A stretch of 64,000 nucleotides of DNA from [Synechococcus] sp. NIES-970 (lineage in GTDB: Bacteria > Cyanobacteriota > Cyanobacteriia > Cyanobacteriales > MRBY01): contig AP017959.1 in the NCBI GenBank assembly GCA_002356215.1, forward strand, positions 2,496,195 to 2,560,194. The letters run 5' to 3'. The first letter of the stretch is position 1, and every line of letters starts with the position of its first letter. Shown here one piece after another: positions 26,080 to 35,392 of the stretch. Both the position numbers and the translations under genes were made by a program. The notes beneath the pieces were generated by a model. It was not told where the DNA came from. It saw nothing but the letters and a program-made list of their open reading frames with translations, and did not search any database.

Positions 26080-27006
26080 ATGCGGGAAGAACAACAGGCG
26101 CTTTTCTTTCGACAGTTGGGAGCCACCCTCAAGTCGGGGATGGGTTTGGGCCATGCGGTGGGATTGTCTATCGGCGAAATTCCCCGGCGGGAGCGGGCTG
26201 CTTGGCAGGGGGTAATCCTACGTTTAGAGCGGGGCCATAGCCTCAGGGACAGTTGGCAGGGAGTTCAATCTCAGTTTTCGGGGTGGGCGATCGCCTTAAT
26301 GGAAATTGCCGAAACCAGTGGTGCCTTGGTGATCGTCTGTGGGGATATCGCTGAAACCTTAGGGGAAATGGCGGTGCGGCGGCGGCTGATTCGCGGGATG
26401 ATCCTACGCACTTTCTTAATGTTTTGGTCTTGGGGGATGGTGTTTAAGCTGATTTGGGGGGGCGGCAATTTTACTAAGGATCTGGCTATGACTGGCTTGG
26501 GTTTGGCGATCGCCTTACTTATTTTTTTTGCTCTAGCCTTTACCTGGCAACCCCTGCGCCGGGGGCTACGACATCTTCCTCCCCTGCGTGGCATTACCCA
26601 GCTCCAAACATTAATCCATTTGGGTTATCTACAACTGCCCCTCGATTGTGGGTTACCGCTCACGGCGGCGATCGCCTGGTTGGGCCAAGGCTTCCCTGAC
26701 CTTGATCTCCAACGTATTTGTCAGCGGGTGGAACCTCAAATCCGCCAAGGCACTGACCTCACAACGGCGATTGCACCCTATTTTTCGCCGATGGTGTTGC
26801 AAATTATCCGCTCCGGGGAAACGGCCGGGACTTTACCCCTGAGCTTTAGCCAAATTCGTCAATATCACGAACGGGAATTAAGTCGCCGCTTCACCTTGCT
26901 TCGGGTGCAGATTTTATTATTGAGCCTTCTGAGTTTCGGGCTATTTGTGGCAATTTTAGGGGCAACCATGATCCAATCAATTTTTCAGCAATTTGATGGG
27001 CTTTAG
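26080..27006 (+). CDS. Type II secretion/pilus inner-membrane F domain protein
   Basis: 308 residues, shorter than PilC/GspF (about 400). Two copies of the T2SSF domain are present: residues 8-110 (FFRQLGATLKSGMGLGHAV, MEIAETSGAL) and about 175-290 (GYLQLPLDCGLPLTAAI, IIRSGETAGTLP). Hydrophobic segments lie at about 125-145, 148-165 and 280-300. F proteins form the platform that pilin-like subunits are assembled on. No pilin, ATPase or secretin is next to it, so it is an orphan part. The ATG at 26080 follows a weak ribosome-binding site. Confidence 0.85.
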   Translation: MREEQQALFFRQLGATLKSGMGLGHAVGLSIGEIPRRERAAWQGVILRLERGHSLRDSWQGVQSQFSGWAIALMEIAETSGALVIVCGDIAETLGEMAVRRRLIRGMILRTFLMFWSWGMVFKLIWGGGNFTKDLAMTGLGLAIALLIFFALAFTWQPLRRGLRHLPPLRGITQLQTLIHLGYLQLPLDCGLPLTAAIAWLGQGFPDLDLQRICQRVEPQIRQGTDLTTAIAPYFSPMVLQIIRSGETAGTLPLSFSQIRQYHERELSRRFTLLRVQILLLSLLSFGLFVAILGATMIQSIFQQFDGL

Positions 27007-27069
27007 GGGAGGAGATTATTGAGATCTGGCATTGGTAAACCCCCTCCCCTAGCCCCTCCCTTGGGGGAG

Positions 27070-28428
27070 TTAACCCTGGGGCAGATAATTTTCTTGAATG
27101 GCTGCCACCACCCGGTTGAGACCCACGGAATTGGAGGCCTTGAACAAAATGCGATCGCCTGGCTGGATATTGTCTAAAAGGTGTTGAATGAGGCTGTCAT
27201 GATCTGGGAAACATTGACGGGGGATGTCGGTCGCCCCCTGGGCGATCGCCTGGGCTTCGGGATCATCTACCAAAACATAGAGCTGGTCGAGGGCAAGGGC
27301 CTGGGCTTTTTCTCCCACCTGGGTATGGAGTTGCGGGGAAAATTCCCCCAATTCTTTCATCGTCCCCAAAACCGCAAGATGGCGATCGCCAGGGGTTTGT
27401 TTGAGGAGCTCCAAGGCGGCAAGCATCGACTCCAGGCCTGCATTGTAGGTTTCATCGAGGAGCAAAATATCATTAGGGAGAGAAATCCGTTGCGATCGCC
27501 CCTTCGGCATGGCAAGGGCAATGCCCGTGGTCAAACGTTGCCAGTCGAAACCCAACACCTGCATCACCCCCAAAGCCGCCAAATAATTCAGGGCATTGTG
27601 CTGTCCGGGGAGGGGCACAGGAAATGTCTGCTGGGCGATTTTGATCTGATCTGGCGCCAGGTACTCCCCTTGCACATCCCCCTGGGTCAAACCGTAGCGA
27701 ATGGTGCGTCCTGACCAGACCGTTGCCGCCGTGGTCATCAGTAGATCGTTGTCGGCATTGAGAATGGCCACACTGTCCTTGGGCATAAATTCCAGCAATT
27801 CACATTTGGCTTTGGCGATCGCCTCCCGGGAGCCCAAACGACCGATATGGGCGGTCCCCACATTGATGATAATGCCGATGGTGGGTTGGGCGATCTCCGC
27901 AAGGCGTGCAATTTCCCCTGGGCCGCGCATCGCCATTTCAATCACGGCAAAATCATGGTCTGGGGTGAGCTTGAGCAACGTTTTGGGGACACCAATTTCA
28001 TTGTTAAAATTCGCCTCAGTCTTCAGGACCTTTCCCTGGGTACCCAAAACCCCTGCAACTAATTCCTTGGTGCTCGTTTTGCCCACAGACCCCGTAATCC
28101 CAATCACAGGGATTTGGAACTGTTGCCGCCACCAAGCCCCCAAGTCTTGATAAGCTCTGAGGGTATCGGCCACCACCCATTGGAATAAATCTGTCTCCAC
28201 CGGGCGGCTCGTGATGCAGGCGATCGCCCCAGCTTCTTGCGCTTGGGTGAGGTAATCATGACCATCAAATTTTTCCCCCGCTAAGGCCACAAACAAATTT
28301 CCCGGCTGGATATCGCGAGTATCTGTTGAAACCCCTGTGACCGTCGCCAGCGGCATTTTTTCAGGCGATCGCCGCAGATTCTCCCCTAAAATTGCCGTCA
28401 ACTGAGCCAAAGCCAACACCATACCCAT
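27070..28428 (-). CDS. murF: UDP-MurNAc-tripeptide--D-Ala-D-Ala ligase
   Basis: 452 residues. The Mur ligase pattern is complete: N-domain STDTRDIQPGNLFVALAGEKFDGHDY, P-loop GITGSVGKTST, ANFNNEIGVP, EMAMRGPGEI, GTAHIGRLGS and the C-domain DETYNAGLESM. MurF adds the D-Ala-D-Ala dipeptide to the peptidoglycan precursor using ATP. It stands alone here rather than in a dcw cluster, as is usual in cyanobacteria. Confidence 0.96.
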   Translation of the reverse strand: MGMVLALAQLTAILGENLRRSPEKMPLATVTGVSTDTRDIQPGNLFVALAGEKFDGHDYLTQAQEAGAIACITSRPVETDLFQWVVADTLRAYQDLGAWWRQQFQIPVIGITGSVGKTSTKELVAGVLGTQGKVLKTEANFNNEIGVPKTLLKLTPDHDFAVIEMAMRGPGEIARLAEIAQPTIGIIINVGTAHIGRLGSREAIAKAKCELLEFMPKDSVAILNADNDLLMTTAATVWSGRTIRYGLTQGDVQGEYLAPDQIKIAQQTFPVPLPGQHNALNYLAALGVMQVLGFDWQRLTTGIALAMPKGRSQRISLPNDILLLDETYNAGLESMLAALELLKQTPGDRHLAVLGTMKELGEFSPQLHTQVGEKAQALALDQLYVLVDDPEAQAIAQGATDIPRQCFPDHDSLIQHLLDNIQPGDRILFKASNSVGLNRVVAAIQENYLPQG

Positions 28429-28800
28429 AATGCCCAGGATCTCCCCTAGAAACGTTTCTAGGCAATCTTACGGGATTTTGGTTGCTCCAGAGTGATATTT
28501 ATCACCACCAATGTGGTGGTTTTCTCGTAGCATTGGGAAAATTCTTTTAATCTCTTAACCCACCAAACTATTCCCGTCTAACCCCAGACTGGACCAACCG
28601 CACCCTCAGAAAATAACCTTCAAGCATTTCCTCGGCCTGTATTCAATCTTCAGCAAGAAGCAAGAAAATATAAATATATTGCAATTCTCCTTTCCGTCTA
28701 GTTGCCGCCTAATATAGAAGGTAGAAAGTTCTCTCCTTTTTTTACTGTCGCCTAATTATTTGCGAAACTAGCCTATCCTTTACCCAGTCCCCTTACCAGC
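28429..28800. other. Divergent intergenic region with a hairpin
   Basis: 372 bases between divergent murF and a GTG-starting gene. It holds a perfect 7-bp hairpin, ACCACCA-atg-TGGTGGT (28504-28520), followed by TTTT on the plus strand, a terminator-like shape where no gene ends. The rest is AT-rich near 28670-28750 and probably carries the promoter of the downstream gene. No small ORF is convincing. Confidence 0.45.
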
Positions 28801-30114
28801 GTGACGAACGTAACTCCCATTGCTTCCTATCTCGGACAAACCCACTCTGCCGAGCAAGAGCTTTATGATTACCTCCTGCGCGCCGTCCAGAGCCATACCC
28901 CCGATGAACTTCTCCAGGAATTTCAATGGTTTCTCATTGAAGGTCGTCAAGCGCCTACCCCAGAGTTACACCAAGCCTTAATAACGGTTCTCAAAGCACC
29001 AGGGGCAGAAGAAAATTTTAAGTTCATTCTGAATCGCTGCTGTCACATCATTATCAATCGCTGGCAGATTCACCCCCAACTACAAAAATCTATTCCGCAG
29101 CTGATTGATCTTTTCAAAACGATCTCGCCGCCGACCCCAAGCACGCCCCGTCTCACCCGCTTACACCGTCAATTGGTCGCAGATTTTAGCGCCTCAGAGC
29201 AATATTTAACGCTGCAACGCTTGGCCCTGGTCATCAAGGGGGAAGAGGAAAACAAAAAAAAATTCACTTGGAAGGATGGGAAGGATGAAAGTGTTTCTGT
29301 TGGGCAACTCATTCAGCGCTATCCTTACCTATACGAACACTGTCTCTTGAGTGAAAATAGCAGTGTTGAAAACCAACAGACAGTGCGTCAAATCCAAGCG
29401 AGGATGCAACGGGGCTTTGAATTAGATCTGTCGAAATATGTTATGTATCAGGTGCGGCTTGCCCAGCTCACCCGGCGAAATCATTCCATTAAGGATGCGA
29501 AACAATTAATCCAGGGGGTCCAAAACCCGACTTTGTTGACGGAGCGAGAATTGGGCACGGCCCTAAAATATTTTGTGGGCAAGCCAGAACAGGGACGTAG
29601 TTACCGGGACCTTTCTCAATATTTTCTCCGTCGCACGGCCGAAATAGTTTCCTATGAAGACTTTAAGCAGGAACTATTTGGCTATTTGATTTCTAGTGTG
29701 GATCAAAAATATGGTCGGTTGCAGTTTAATCAGAAGCTTTACCAAAAGTTGCAAACGATGTTGCCAAATTATGACCAACAGAAACCAAATGAGCTCTTAA
29801 TGATGCGGACGGCAAGTCAATTGTTGAATTTTTTGATTGTCGAAAGTCCCCAACGGCCAGAGCATTACGTTTTTGTGGACATGATTACAAATCTCGGCCC
29901 GACGGTCACCGTTGCTTTACTTCTTAAGTTGGTGTTGATGTGTGGCAAGGCAAAGCCCCATCTAGAAAGACGCTTTTCGATTTTGTTTAGTCACTACGAA
30001 TCTCAATCTCAAGATGGCGTACCTTGGTTGATTAAATCCCTCGAAAATCTCCACATCGCTCTCAGTGTGCACTTCGGTAATGCAGATGTCTCGTTCCTTA
30101 AGCAGATTATGTAG
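28801..30114 (+). CDS. Conserved cyanobacterial protein of unknown function
   Basis: 437 residues with a GTG start. The protein is soluble, helical and rich in Gln, Leu and Arg, with no signal peptide, membrane segment or known motif that I can see. Regular helical stretches (about 60-130, 200-300, 320-430) suggest an all-alpha scaffold. It ends eight bases inside the convergent universal stress protein gene. Codon use and HIP1-context match the surrounding core genome. I do not recognise a family. Confidence 0.75.
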   Translation: MTNVTPIASYLGQTHSAEQELYDYLLRAVQSHTPDELLQEFQWFLIEGRQAPTPELHQALITVLKAPGAEENFKFILNRCCHIIINRWQIHPQLQKSIPQLIDLFKTISPPTPSTPRLTRLHRQLVADFSASEQYLTLQRLALVIKGEEENKKKFTWKDGKDESVSVGQLIQRYPYLYEHCLLSENSSVENQQTVRQIQARMQRGFELDLSKYVMYQVRLAQLTRRNHSIKDAKQLIQGVQNPTLLTERELGTALKYFVGKPEQGRSYRDLSQYFLRRTAEIVSYEDFKQELFGYLISSVDQKYGRLQFNQKLYQKLQTMLPNYDQQKPNELLMMRTASQLLNFLIVESPQRPEHYVFVDMITNLGPTVTVALLLKLVLMCGKAKPHLERRFSILFSHYESQSQDGVPWLIKSLENLHIALSVHFGNADVSFLKQIM

Positions 30115-30673
30115 TAGGGTTCGTGACGGAGACTTCTGGCATGGGAGAGGGCTGGACGATTAGTACGGAACAGGGGGCATGGTGCAAAACGTAGTTACTG
30201 ACGCTGCCGAGAAAAATTTCCCCAAGGCCACTTAGCCCCCGGCGACCGAGAATAATCAGGTGGATGTGATTTTGTTTAGCGATCGCACAAATGGCTTGGT
30301 TCGGGTCACCAATTTGGTGTGTGGTCGTGGTGTGGGGAATCCCTCGGCGGTGGGCTTTATCGGCAAGGCTCTGTAGCCAATTTGTCACATTATCTACATG
30401 ACGCTGAAATTGTTCTTCCTGTTGGGCGATCGCCGTTGTGTCAATCATGCCACCATAGGCAGCGAGGGCGCCAATCTCGGGCATCACCACGGGTTGGGGC
30501 TGAATGCAGTGGAAAATGGTGAGTTCTGCCTGAAATTTTTCCGCAAAATTAAGAGCTTGATCGAAAATAGCAGTATTTTCACTCGGATAGTCTAAGGCAA
30601 CAAGGATTTTTTGGATTCCCATAACCGGAGAATCTTGGGGAGTAGAAGTCGGCAGCATTGTCGGGTCCTCCAA
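30107..30673 (-). CDS. Universal stress protein (UspA family)
   Basis: 188 residues. The UspA fold begins with KILVALDYPSENTAIFDQAL and ends with the ATP-binding motif GRRGLSGLGEIFLGSVSNYVLHHAPCSVLIV (G-x2-G-x9-G-S type), so it should belong to the nucleotide-binding class. An internal loop (about 65-100) is longer than in minimal UspA. The start could be a few codons downstream (ATG within MEDPTML). It marks the left border of the AT-rich block. Confidence 0.93.
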   Translation of the reverse strand: MEDPTMLPTSTPQDSPVMGIQKILVALDYPSENTAIFDQALNFAEKFQAELTIFHCIQPQPVVMPEIGALAAYGGMIDTTAIAQQEEQFQRHVDNVTNWLQSLADKAHRRGIPHTTTTHQIGDPNQAICAIAKQNHIHLIILGRRGLSGLGEIFLGSVSNYVLHHAPCSVLIVQPSPMPEVSVTNPTT

Positions 30674-30963
30674 TGGTGACGAAAAAACATCTTTTCTATT
30701 TCCAGTGTGTCATCTTTCTAATAAATTCCTGTGTTCTTGAGAAAAAAATTCATAGAATTCATGGCTAAGTAAATTTGGAACATAACAACACTCTTCTGAC
30801 TCCTTTAGGTACAAGTTGCTGAAAAAATATTAAAATCTCCAATTTGTTAAATGAAGTTAAATAAAAGTATGCGCCTTCAGTTCAGGTAGAGTATATTTAT
30901 TGTAAATAAGCTTGTTTTTGATTTCTTTATACATCCTCTACAATATGTAAGTTTCCATAAAAT

Positions 30964-33126
30964 ATGTATCCCTTAAAGGTTTTTCTGGACAAGGTTAGTA
31001 AATGTATCATTTTTTGCAAGTCTGATTTAAAAACTATCTTAATCATCTTGGTAACCGCTACAGTAACCAGTACGGCTACAGTTGTCTATATTCCGTGGCT
31101 TTTAGAATCCCGCCGAAATAATAAAATATTTGTCGAACTGTTAACAGAAGCGCTAGCTCGAGAAATAACCCAAGAAGTGGCATATTTGTTTGAGAGCACT
31201 GAATCCCTTTTAGTCTTACTTTCTCAGAACTTAAATCGCAACATATTAGATCCTAATTGGATTGATCAAAATGAGCGCTTTTTTTTAAGTATGCTCAATT
31301 CATATCCAGAATTTACATGGGTACAAAGTGGTTATCCAAATGGTGATTTTATTGGGGCGCAGCGAACTTCGGAAACAACGCTACAATTTCATATTCGCAC
31401 TTGGAATAATACCGAGCAAGTAAGTAGTGAAGTTATTAGGCATTATCAAATAAATGACCGTGATTTAAACTTCATAAAACAAGAAAATATAGCCAATCAA
31501 TCGTTTTATTCTCCGGGTCGACCTTGGTATCAAAACGCAACTAAAAATGTAGGAAATGTCGCCTGGACAGTTTATCAATACCAGTCCAATAATATGCTTG
31601 GCATGGATTCTTCGATAGCATTTGCAGAAAACAACCAAATTTCAACAGTTGCAGGTGTTGGCATCAATTTTGATCAATTAACAAATTATCTCAAAGGAAT
31701 TCAGAAAATTCATCCTGAAACGGAGCTATTTATTATTGATCAACAAGGTCAACTTTTAGTTTCTACTGATGAGAATGATCGCAACAGGTGGAGAAATCAG
31801 GAAGCAAGTGAATTAGGGCTTGATTTGTCAAGTGATTCATCAAATCCTCTAGTCCAAGTCTCGGAAAGAGTCTGGCAGCAATATCAAGCTAGTCAGCAGA
31901 CCATACAAGACATAGAATATTTTTCCTACCAAGATCCTGACACAGGTAGTAACTATATTGTTTCTTTAGCGCCTGCAGGTCCTTTAAATTGGTTTGTCGG
32001 CTCTGTCATTCCAGAATCTGCATTTTTAATTGATGTGCGCCGCAAGCAACTTTATTTATTGATCTCGATCATTGTATTAGTTCCCATTATTGCTTACGGT
32101 GTCATATATTTTGGCGATCGCATTGTGATCAAACCAATTTTTACCATTTCTAAAGCAGCCAGAAATTTTGCTTCTGGAGCAAGAGAAACTAGAGTTGCCA
32201 TTAAGACTCAAAATGAAATTGGATTACTTGGTCAATCTTTTAATCAAATGGCAGATCAGCTAGATCATTCTTTTCAAAAACTAGAAAATCAAAATATTGA
32301 ATTAGAAAAAGCAAAAGCAAAACTTGCCCTTATTAATGAAGATTTAGAAAATAAAGTCATTGAAAGAACACGCGAACTTGAAGAGACTATTGAAGCGGTT
32401 AAGTCTGCTCGGATGGAAGCTGAAGCCGCCAATGCAACTAAAAGTATTTTTCTTGCCAATATGAGTCATGAATTAAGAACACCTCTTAATGCCATTATTG
32501 GCTATAGTGAAATGCTTATAGAAGAAGCAGATGAATTAGAGCCAGAAGATTTTGTTTCTGATTTAACTAAAATTAAGCGCTCAGGAGAGTTGTTATTAAA
32601 CTTAATTAGTGACCTCTTAGATCTTTCAAAGATTGAAGCAGGGAAAATGGATTTATATGAAGAAGAAATCCAACTAAATAGCTTCATAAAAGATATTGTT
32701 GATACATCTAAACCATTGTTTTTAAAAAAAAATAACGAATTCATTCTCGAAAATAAATTCCAGAGGCCAACCATCATTGCTGATGCAACTAAGCTGCGTC
32801 AATCGATTCTTAATCTGCTAAGTAATGCTGCTAAGTTTACAAATAATGGTCAAATTTCTTTATTTATTGACTCTATTTTTGAAAAAAATCAAAACTGGAT
32901 TGAATTTAAGATCCAAGATACTGGTATTGGTCTATCTCCGGAGCAAATAAACAAACTTTTCCAGCCATTTACCCAGGCTGACTCATCGACAACAAAAAAA
33001 TATGGTGGCACCGGCTTAGGTTTAGTTTTGAGTCGACAATTTTGTCAACTGCAAGGCGGAGATATCACTGTAAGTAGTCAGTTTGGTCTCGGATCTTGCT
33101 TTACAATAACCCTGCCTCTTAAATAA
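30964..33126 (+). CDS. Cache-domain sensor histidine kinase
   Basis: 720 residues. TM1 at about 22-48, a large extracytoplasmic double-Cache region (about 55-350, with SFYSPGRPWYQNA and ELFIIDQQGQLLVSTD), TM2 at about 360-380, HAMP, a coiled coil to about 480, then the kinase core. The phospho-acceptor is H502 in ANMSHELRTPLN, the N-box is LSNAAKFT, and the G boxes are DTGIGLS and GGTGLGL. It ends after the ATPase domain with no receiver. dCache sensors of the PWYQ-containing type often bind amino acids or other small ligands. No response regulator is adjacent. The gene is AT-rich compared with the surrounding core and converges with the transporter operon. Confidence 0.93.
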   Translation: MYPLKVFLDKVSKCIIFCKSDLKTILIILVTATVTSTATVVYIPWLLESRRNNKIFVELLTEALAREITQEVAYLFESTESLLVLLSQNLNRNILDPNWIDQNERFFLSMLNSYPEFTWVQSGYPNGDFIGAQRTSETTLQFHIRTWNNTEQVSSEVIRHYQINDRDLNFIKQENIANQSFYSPGRPWYQNATKNVGNVAWTVYQYQSNNMLGMDSSIAFAENNQISTVAGVGINFDQLTNYLKGIQKIHPETELFIIDQQGQLLVSTDENDRNRWRNQEASELGLDLSSDSSNPLVQVSERVWQQYQASQQTIQDIEYFSYQDPDTGSNYIVSLAPAGPLNWFVGSVIPESAFLIDVRRKQLYLLISIIVLVPIIAYGVIYFGDRIVIKPIFTISKAARNFASGARETRVAIKTQNEIGLLGQSFNQMADQLDHSFQKLENQNIELEKAKAKLALINEDLENKVIERTRELEETIEAVKSARMEAEAANATKSIFLANMSHELRTPLNAIIGYSEMLIEEADELEPEDFVSDLTKIKRSGELLLNLISDLLDLSKIEAGKMDLYEEEIQLNSFIKDIVDTSKPLFLKKNNEFILENKFQRPTIIADATKLRQSILNLLSNAAKFTNNGQISLFIDSIFEKNQNWIEFKIQDTGIGLSPEQINKLFQPFTQADSSTTKKYGGTGLGLVLSRQFCQLQGGDITVSSQFGLGSCFTITLPLK

Positions 33127-33161
33127 ATATTAATTTATTTACACAGAATCTCGTAAGCAGA

Positions 33162-34439
33162 TCAGCAATTTGCTCTGGGAGTGATTAATGTAGTTGCTGC
33201 TACTCCTGTATAGGTTATCCCTAGAGTTCTAAGTGGATCCATAACCGGATCAATTGCAATAAATAAAGTTAATACAGCAGATAGCGGTAAACCCAGTGGA
33301 TTAAGAACAATATCTAGCATTGCAAGTGTCACAATGCCTGTAGCTCCAGCAGTAGCCATCCCTGCGAAAATTGATAATATAACTACTGAAATGAAGGTTT
33401 CAATGCCGATCTGCTTATTGTATAATTCAGCGACAAATAAAGTTGCTGAAGCAAAGTAAATAATAGAGCCAAATCGGCACAAACTTATTGCTAGTGGAGT
33501 AACTAATTTTCCAGTTTTTTCATCTAGATTTAAACTAACTAAAGAATTGATAGCACAAGGGATACAAGCAAGACTACTTGATGTTGCCAAGGATAATAAT
33601 ATTAAATCTTTTAGTTTTTGCAAAACCATTCTTATTGAGAATCCTGAACGTATAGATAAAATCAGAGTACTGATCATAAAAACACAAGCGAAAGCTAATA
33701 AAACACTAATAATAAATCGAGTCATTAAAAAAATGACACTAATACCCAATTGAGAAAACTGATTTGACAAAAGGCAAAATAAACCGATTGGCAGAAATAA
33801 GATCAAAAACTGAATAAGCTTATTGAATCCTTCATAAATACTTTTTAGCGCTTCAATTAATGAATGACTTTGGTTCTCTTCAAGAGCTCCAACACAAGCA
33901 CCAAATATAATCGAAAACATCAATATCTCTAGTGTTTTTTCTTCAGTAAATGCTCGAAAAATATTATCCGGCACTAGACTTGAAATGATCTGACTAACAA
34001 TTGGCTCTCTGATTTCATCCACTGTCGGTCGTAAGGAAATTTCAAAGTCAGCCCCTAGTTGATTAACAATACTACCCAGCTGAATTAAAGTTGCAGCGGG
34101 TATATTTGTAGTCAGATTTATAACCATACCAATGGCAACAGAAATAAAACTAATGGAAAGCAAACTTCCCAAAAAAACAAAAAAAACATTCTTTAAAATA
34201 TTATTTTTCTTATTTTCTCGAATCAAATTATAAACACTAATAATAGTAACAGATGCCAATATGGGCAACACACACATTTTTAGTAGCTCTAGATATAATT
34301 GTCCGATAGGAGCGATCCAATTAGCAATATTACTGTGTTTTAAACCAATATAAAAAGCAGCGAATATACTAAGTAGTATTGTAAGAGGCGATCGCAATAT
34401 ATTTTTCATAGAAAATAAATGACTTTTAAAAGTTATCAA
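33162..34439 (-). CDS. Divergent dicarboxylate/amino acid:cation symporter (DAACS)
   Basis: 425 residues with eight or more hydrophobic segments in the order of GltP/GltPh. The HP1 serine-rich tip is present (ATSSSLACIP). Where the family has NMDGT in TM7, this protein has CRFGS (ISLCRFGSIIYFASATLF). HP2 follows as AGMATAGATG. In TM8, the D-x-x-R of substrate binding is kept (DPLRT), but the following N and GD are replaced (LGITYTG). So the backbone is DAACS but sodium- and substrate-site residues differ. It is the last gene of the racemase/binding-protein operon, 26 bases after the binding-protein stop. Confidence 0.85.
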   Translation of the reverse strand: MITFKSHLFSMKNILRSPLTILLSIFAAFYIGLKHSNIANWIAPIGQLYLELLKMCVLPILASVTIISVYNLIRENKKNNILKNVFFVFLGSLLSISFISVAIGMVINLTTNIPAATLIQLGSIVNQLGADFEISLRPTVDEIREPIVSQIISSLVPDNIFRAFTEEKTLEILMFSIIFGACVGALEENQSHSLIEALKSIYEGFNKLIQFLILFLPIGLFCLLSNQFSQLGISVIFLMTRFIISVLLAFACVFMISTLILSIRSGFSIRMVLQKLKDLILLSLATSSSLACIPCAINSLVSLNLDEKTGKLVTPLAISLCRFGSIIYFASATLFVAELYNKQIGIETFISVVILSIFAGMATAGATGIVTLAMLDIVLNPLGLPLSAVLTLFIAIDPVMDPLRTLGITYTGVAATTLITPRANC

Positions 34440-34465
34440 AAAAGAGAGTCCACAAACATAAAAAT

Positions 34466-35392
34466 CTAATTAAATTCAAAATCGCCATTTAAAAGAGTAT
34501 CTGCTGAATATTGAATATTTAAGGTTTCAAAGGCCTGGCTGACAAATTCTGCCAAATGAAGACTATCCCATGGCAGTGCTACTGAAATATTATCTTTTGT
34601 ATCGAGAATAACGACTGTTTGGAGAGATAAAGAAAGCTCAGGATTACTCAAGACAGTTTTTTTAATGGCAAATTCATCTCGATAAGCAGCGACGACATTA
34701 CCTTGAATTGTGGCATCAATTACTTTTTCCCAGGATTCTAATTCAACGACATCAGCTCTGGGGAAACGTCTCTTTGCAAAATTTACATAAGAGGAGCCTT
34801 TAATTACGCCGATCTTACCTTGAAGATTACGAATAATTTCAACTTCATTCATGGAACGAGTTGTTAAGTTAGCAAGACTCACACGATTGATTAATAAGCC
34901 TTCTTTCAAAGTAACATATGGTTCTGAAAATGAAACTAATTTAGTTCTTTCTAAGGTGCGACTCAGCTTAGAAAAAGCCATGTCAACTTTTTTTTTATAT
35001 ACTAAATCGACAACTTCATCGAACGTTTGAGCAGAGCGATTGAATTTAATCTTAACACCTAGTTGCTCTGCGATTGTTTTTGCTAGGTCTACATCTAATC
35101 CACTAAGAGTATGAGAAGAGTTCAAACTAAAAAAAGGGGGATTTTGACTATTTAAAATTGCAACTTGCATTTCCCCTTTTTCTAGAATTTTTCTAATATC
35201 AGGCGCAGTAAAAAATAATTCTTCCCTATTTGCAACTGTATCTACTTCTACTTCTAAAGATTTTGTTGATGACTCCGGAACAAAAGAAGGATTAGCTAGT
35301 ACTGCACTGGGAATTGATACAAAAAAAAATGCAATAAAAATAGCGAAAAAGAAAGAAGTGCAGAAGTGATTTTTATTATTTTGATTGATCAT
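34466..35392 (-). CDS. Extracellular solute-binding protein, family 3
   Basis: 308 residues. A signal peptide ends near residue 33 (VLA). After a linker, the type II periplasmic fold appears: GEMQVAILNSQNPPFFSLN, LSGLDVDLAKTIAEQLGVKIKF, DMAFSKLSRTLERTKLVSFSEPY and GKIGVIKGSSYVNF. These are the features of glutamate/glutamine/polar amino acid binding proteins. There is no ABC permease or ATPase gene nearby. Its ATG overlaps the racemase stop (ATGA), so translation is coupled. It may deliver ligand to the neighbouring symporter or to the Cache kinase; both are inference. Confidence 0.9.
   Translation of the reverse strand: MINQNNKNHFCTSFFFAIFIAFFFVSIPSAVLANPSFVPESSTKSLEVEVDTVANREELFFTAPDIRKILEKGEMQVAILNSQNPPFFSLNSSHTLSGLDVDLAKTIAEQLGVKIKFNRSAQTFDEVVDLVYKKKVDMAFSKLSRTLERTKLVSFSEPYVTLKEGLLINRVSLANLTTRSMNEVEIIRNLQGKIGVIKGSSYVNFAKRRFPRADVVELESWEKVIDATIQGNVVAAYRDEFAIKKTVLSNPELSLSLQTVVILDTKDNISVALPWDSLHLAEFVSQAFETLNIQYSADTLLNGDFEFN

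Noticed and set aside
27020-27069. C-rich stretch between the F-domain gene and murF as a mobile element
   Set aside because: It is a short CCCCTCCC/GGGGGAG repeat of the kind scattered in cyanobacteria, with no element structure.
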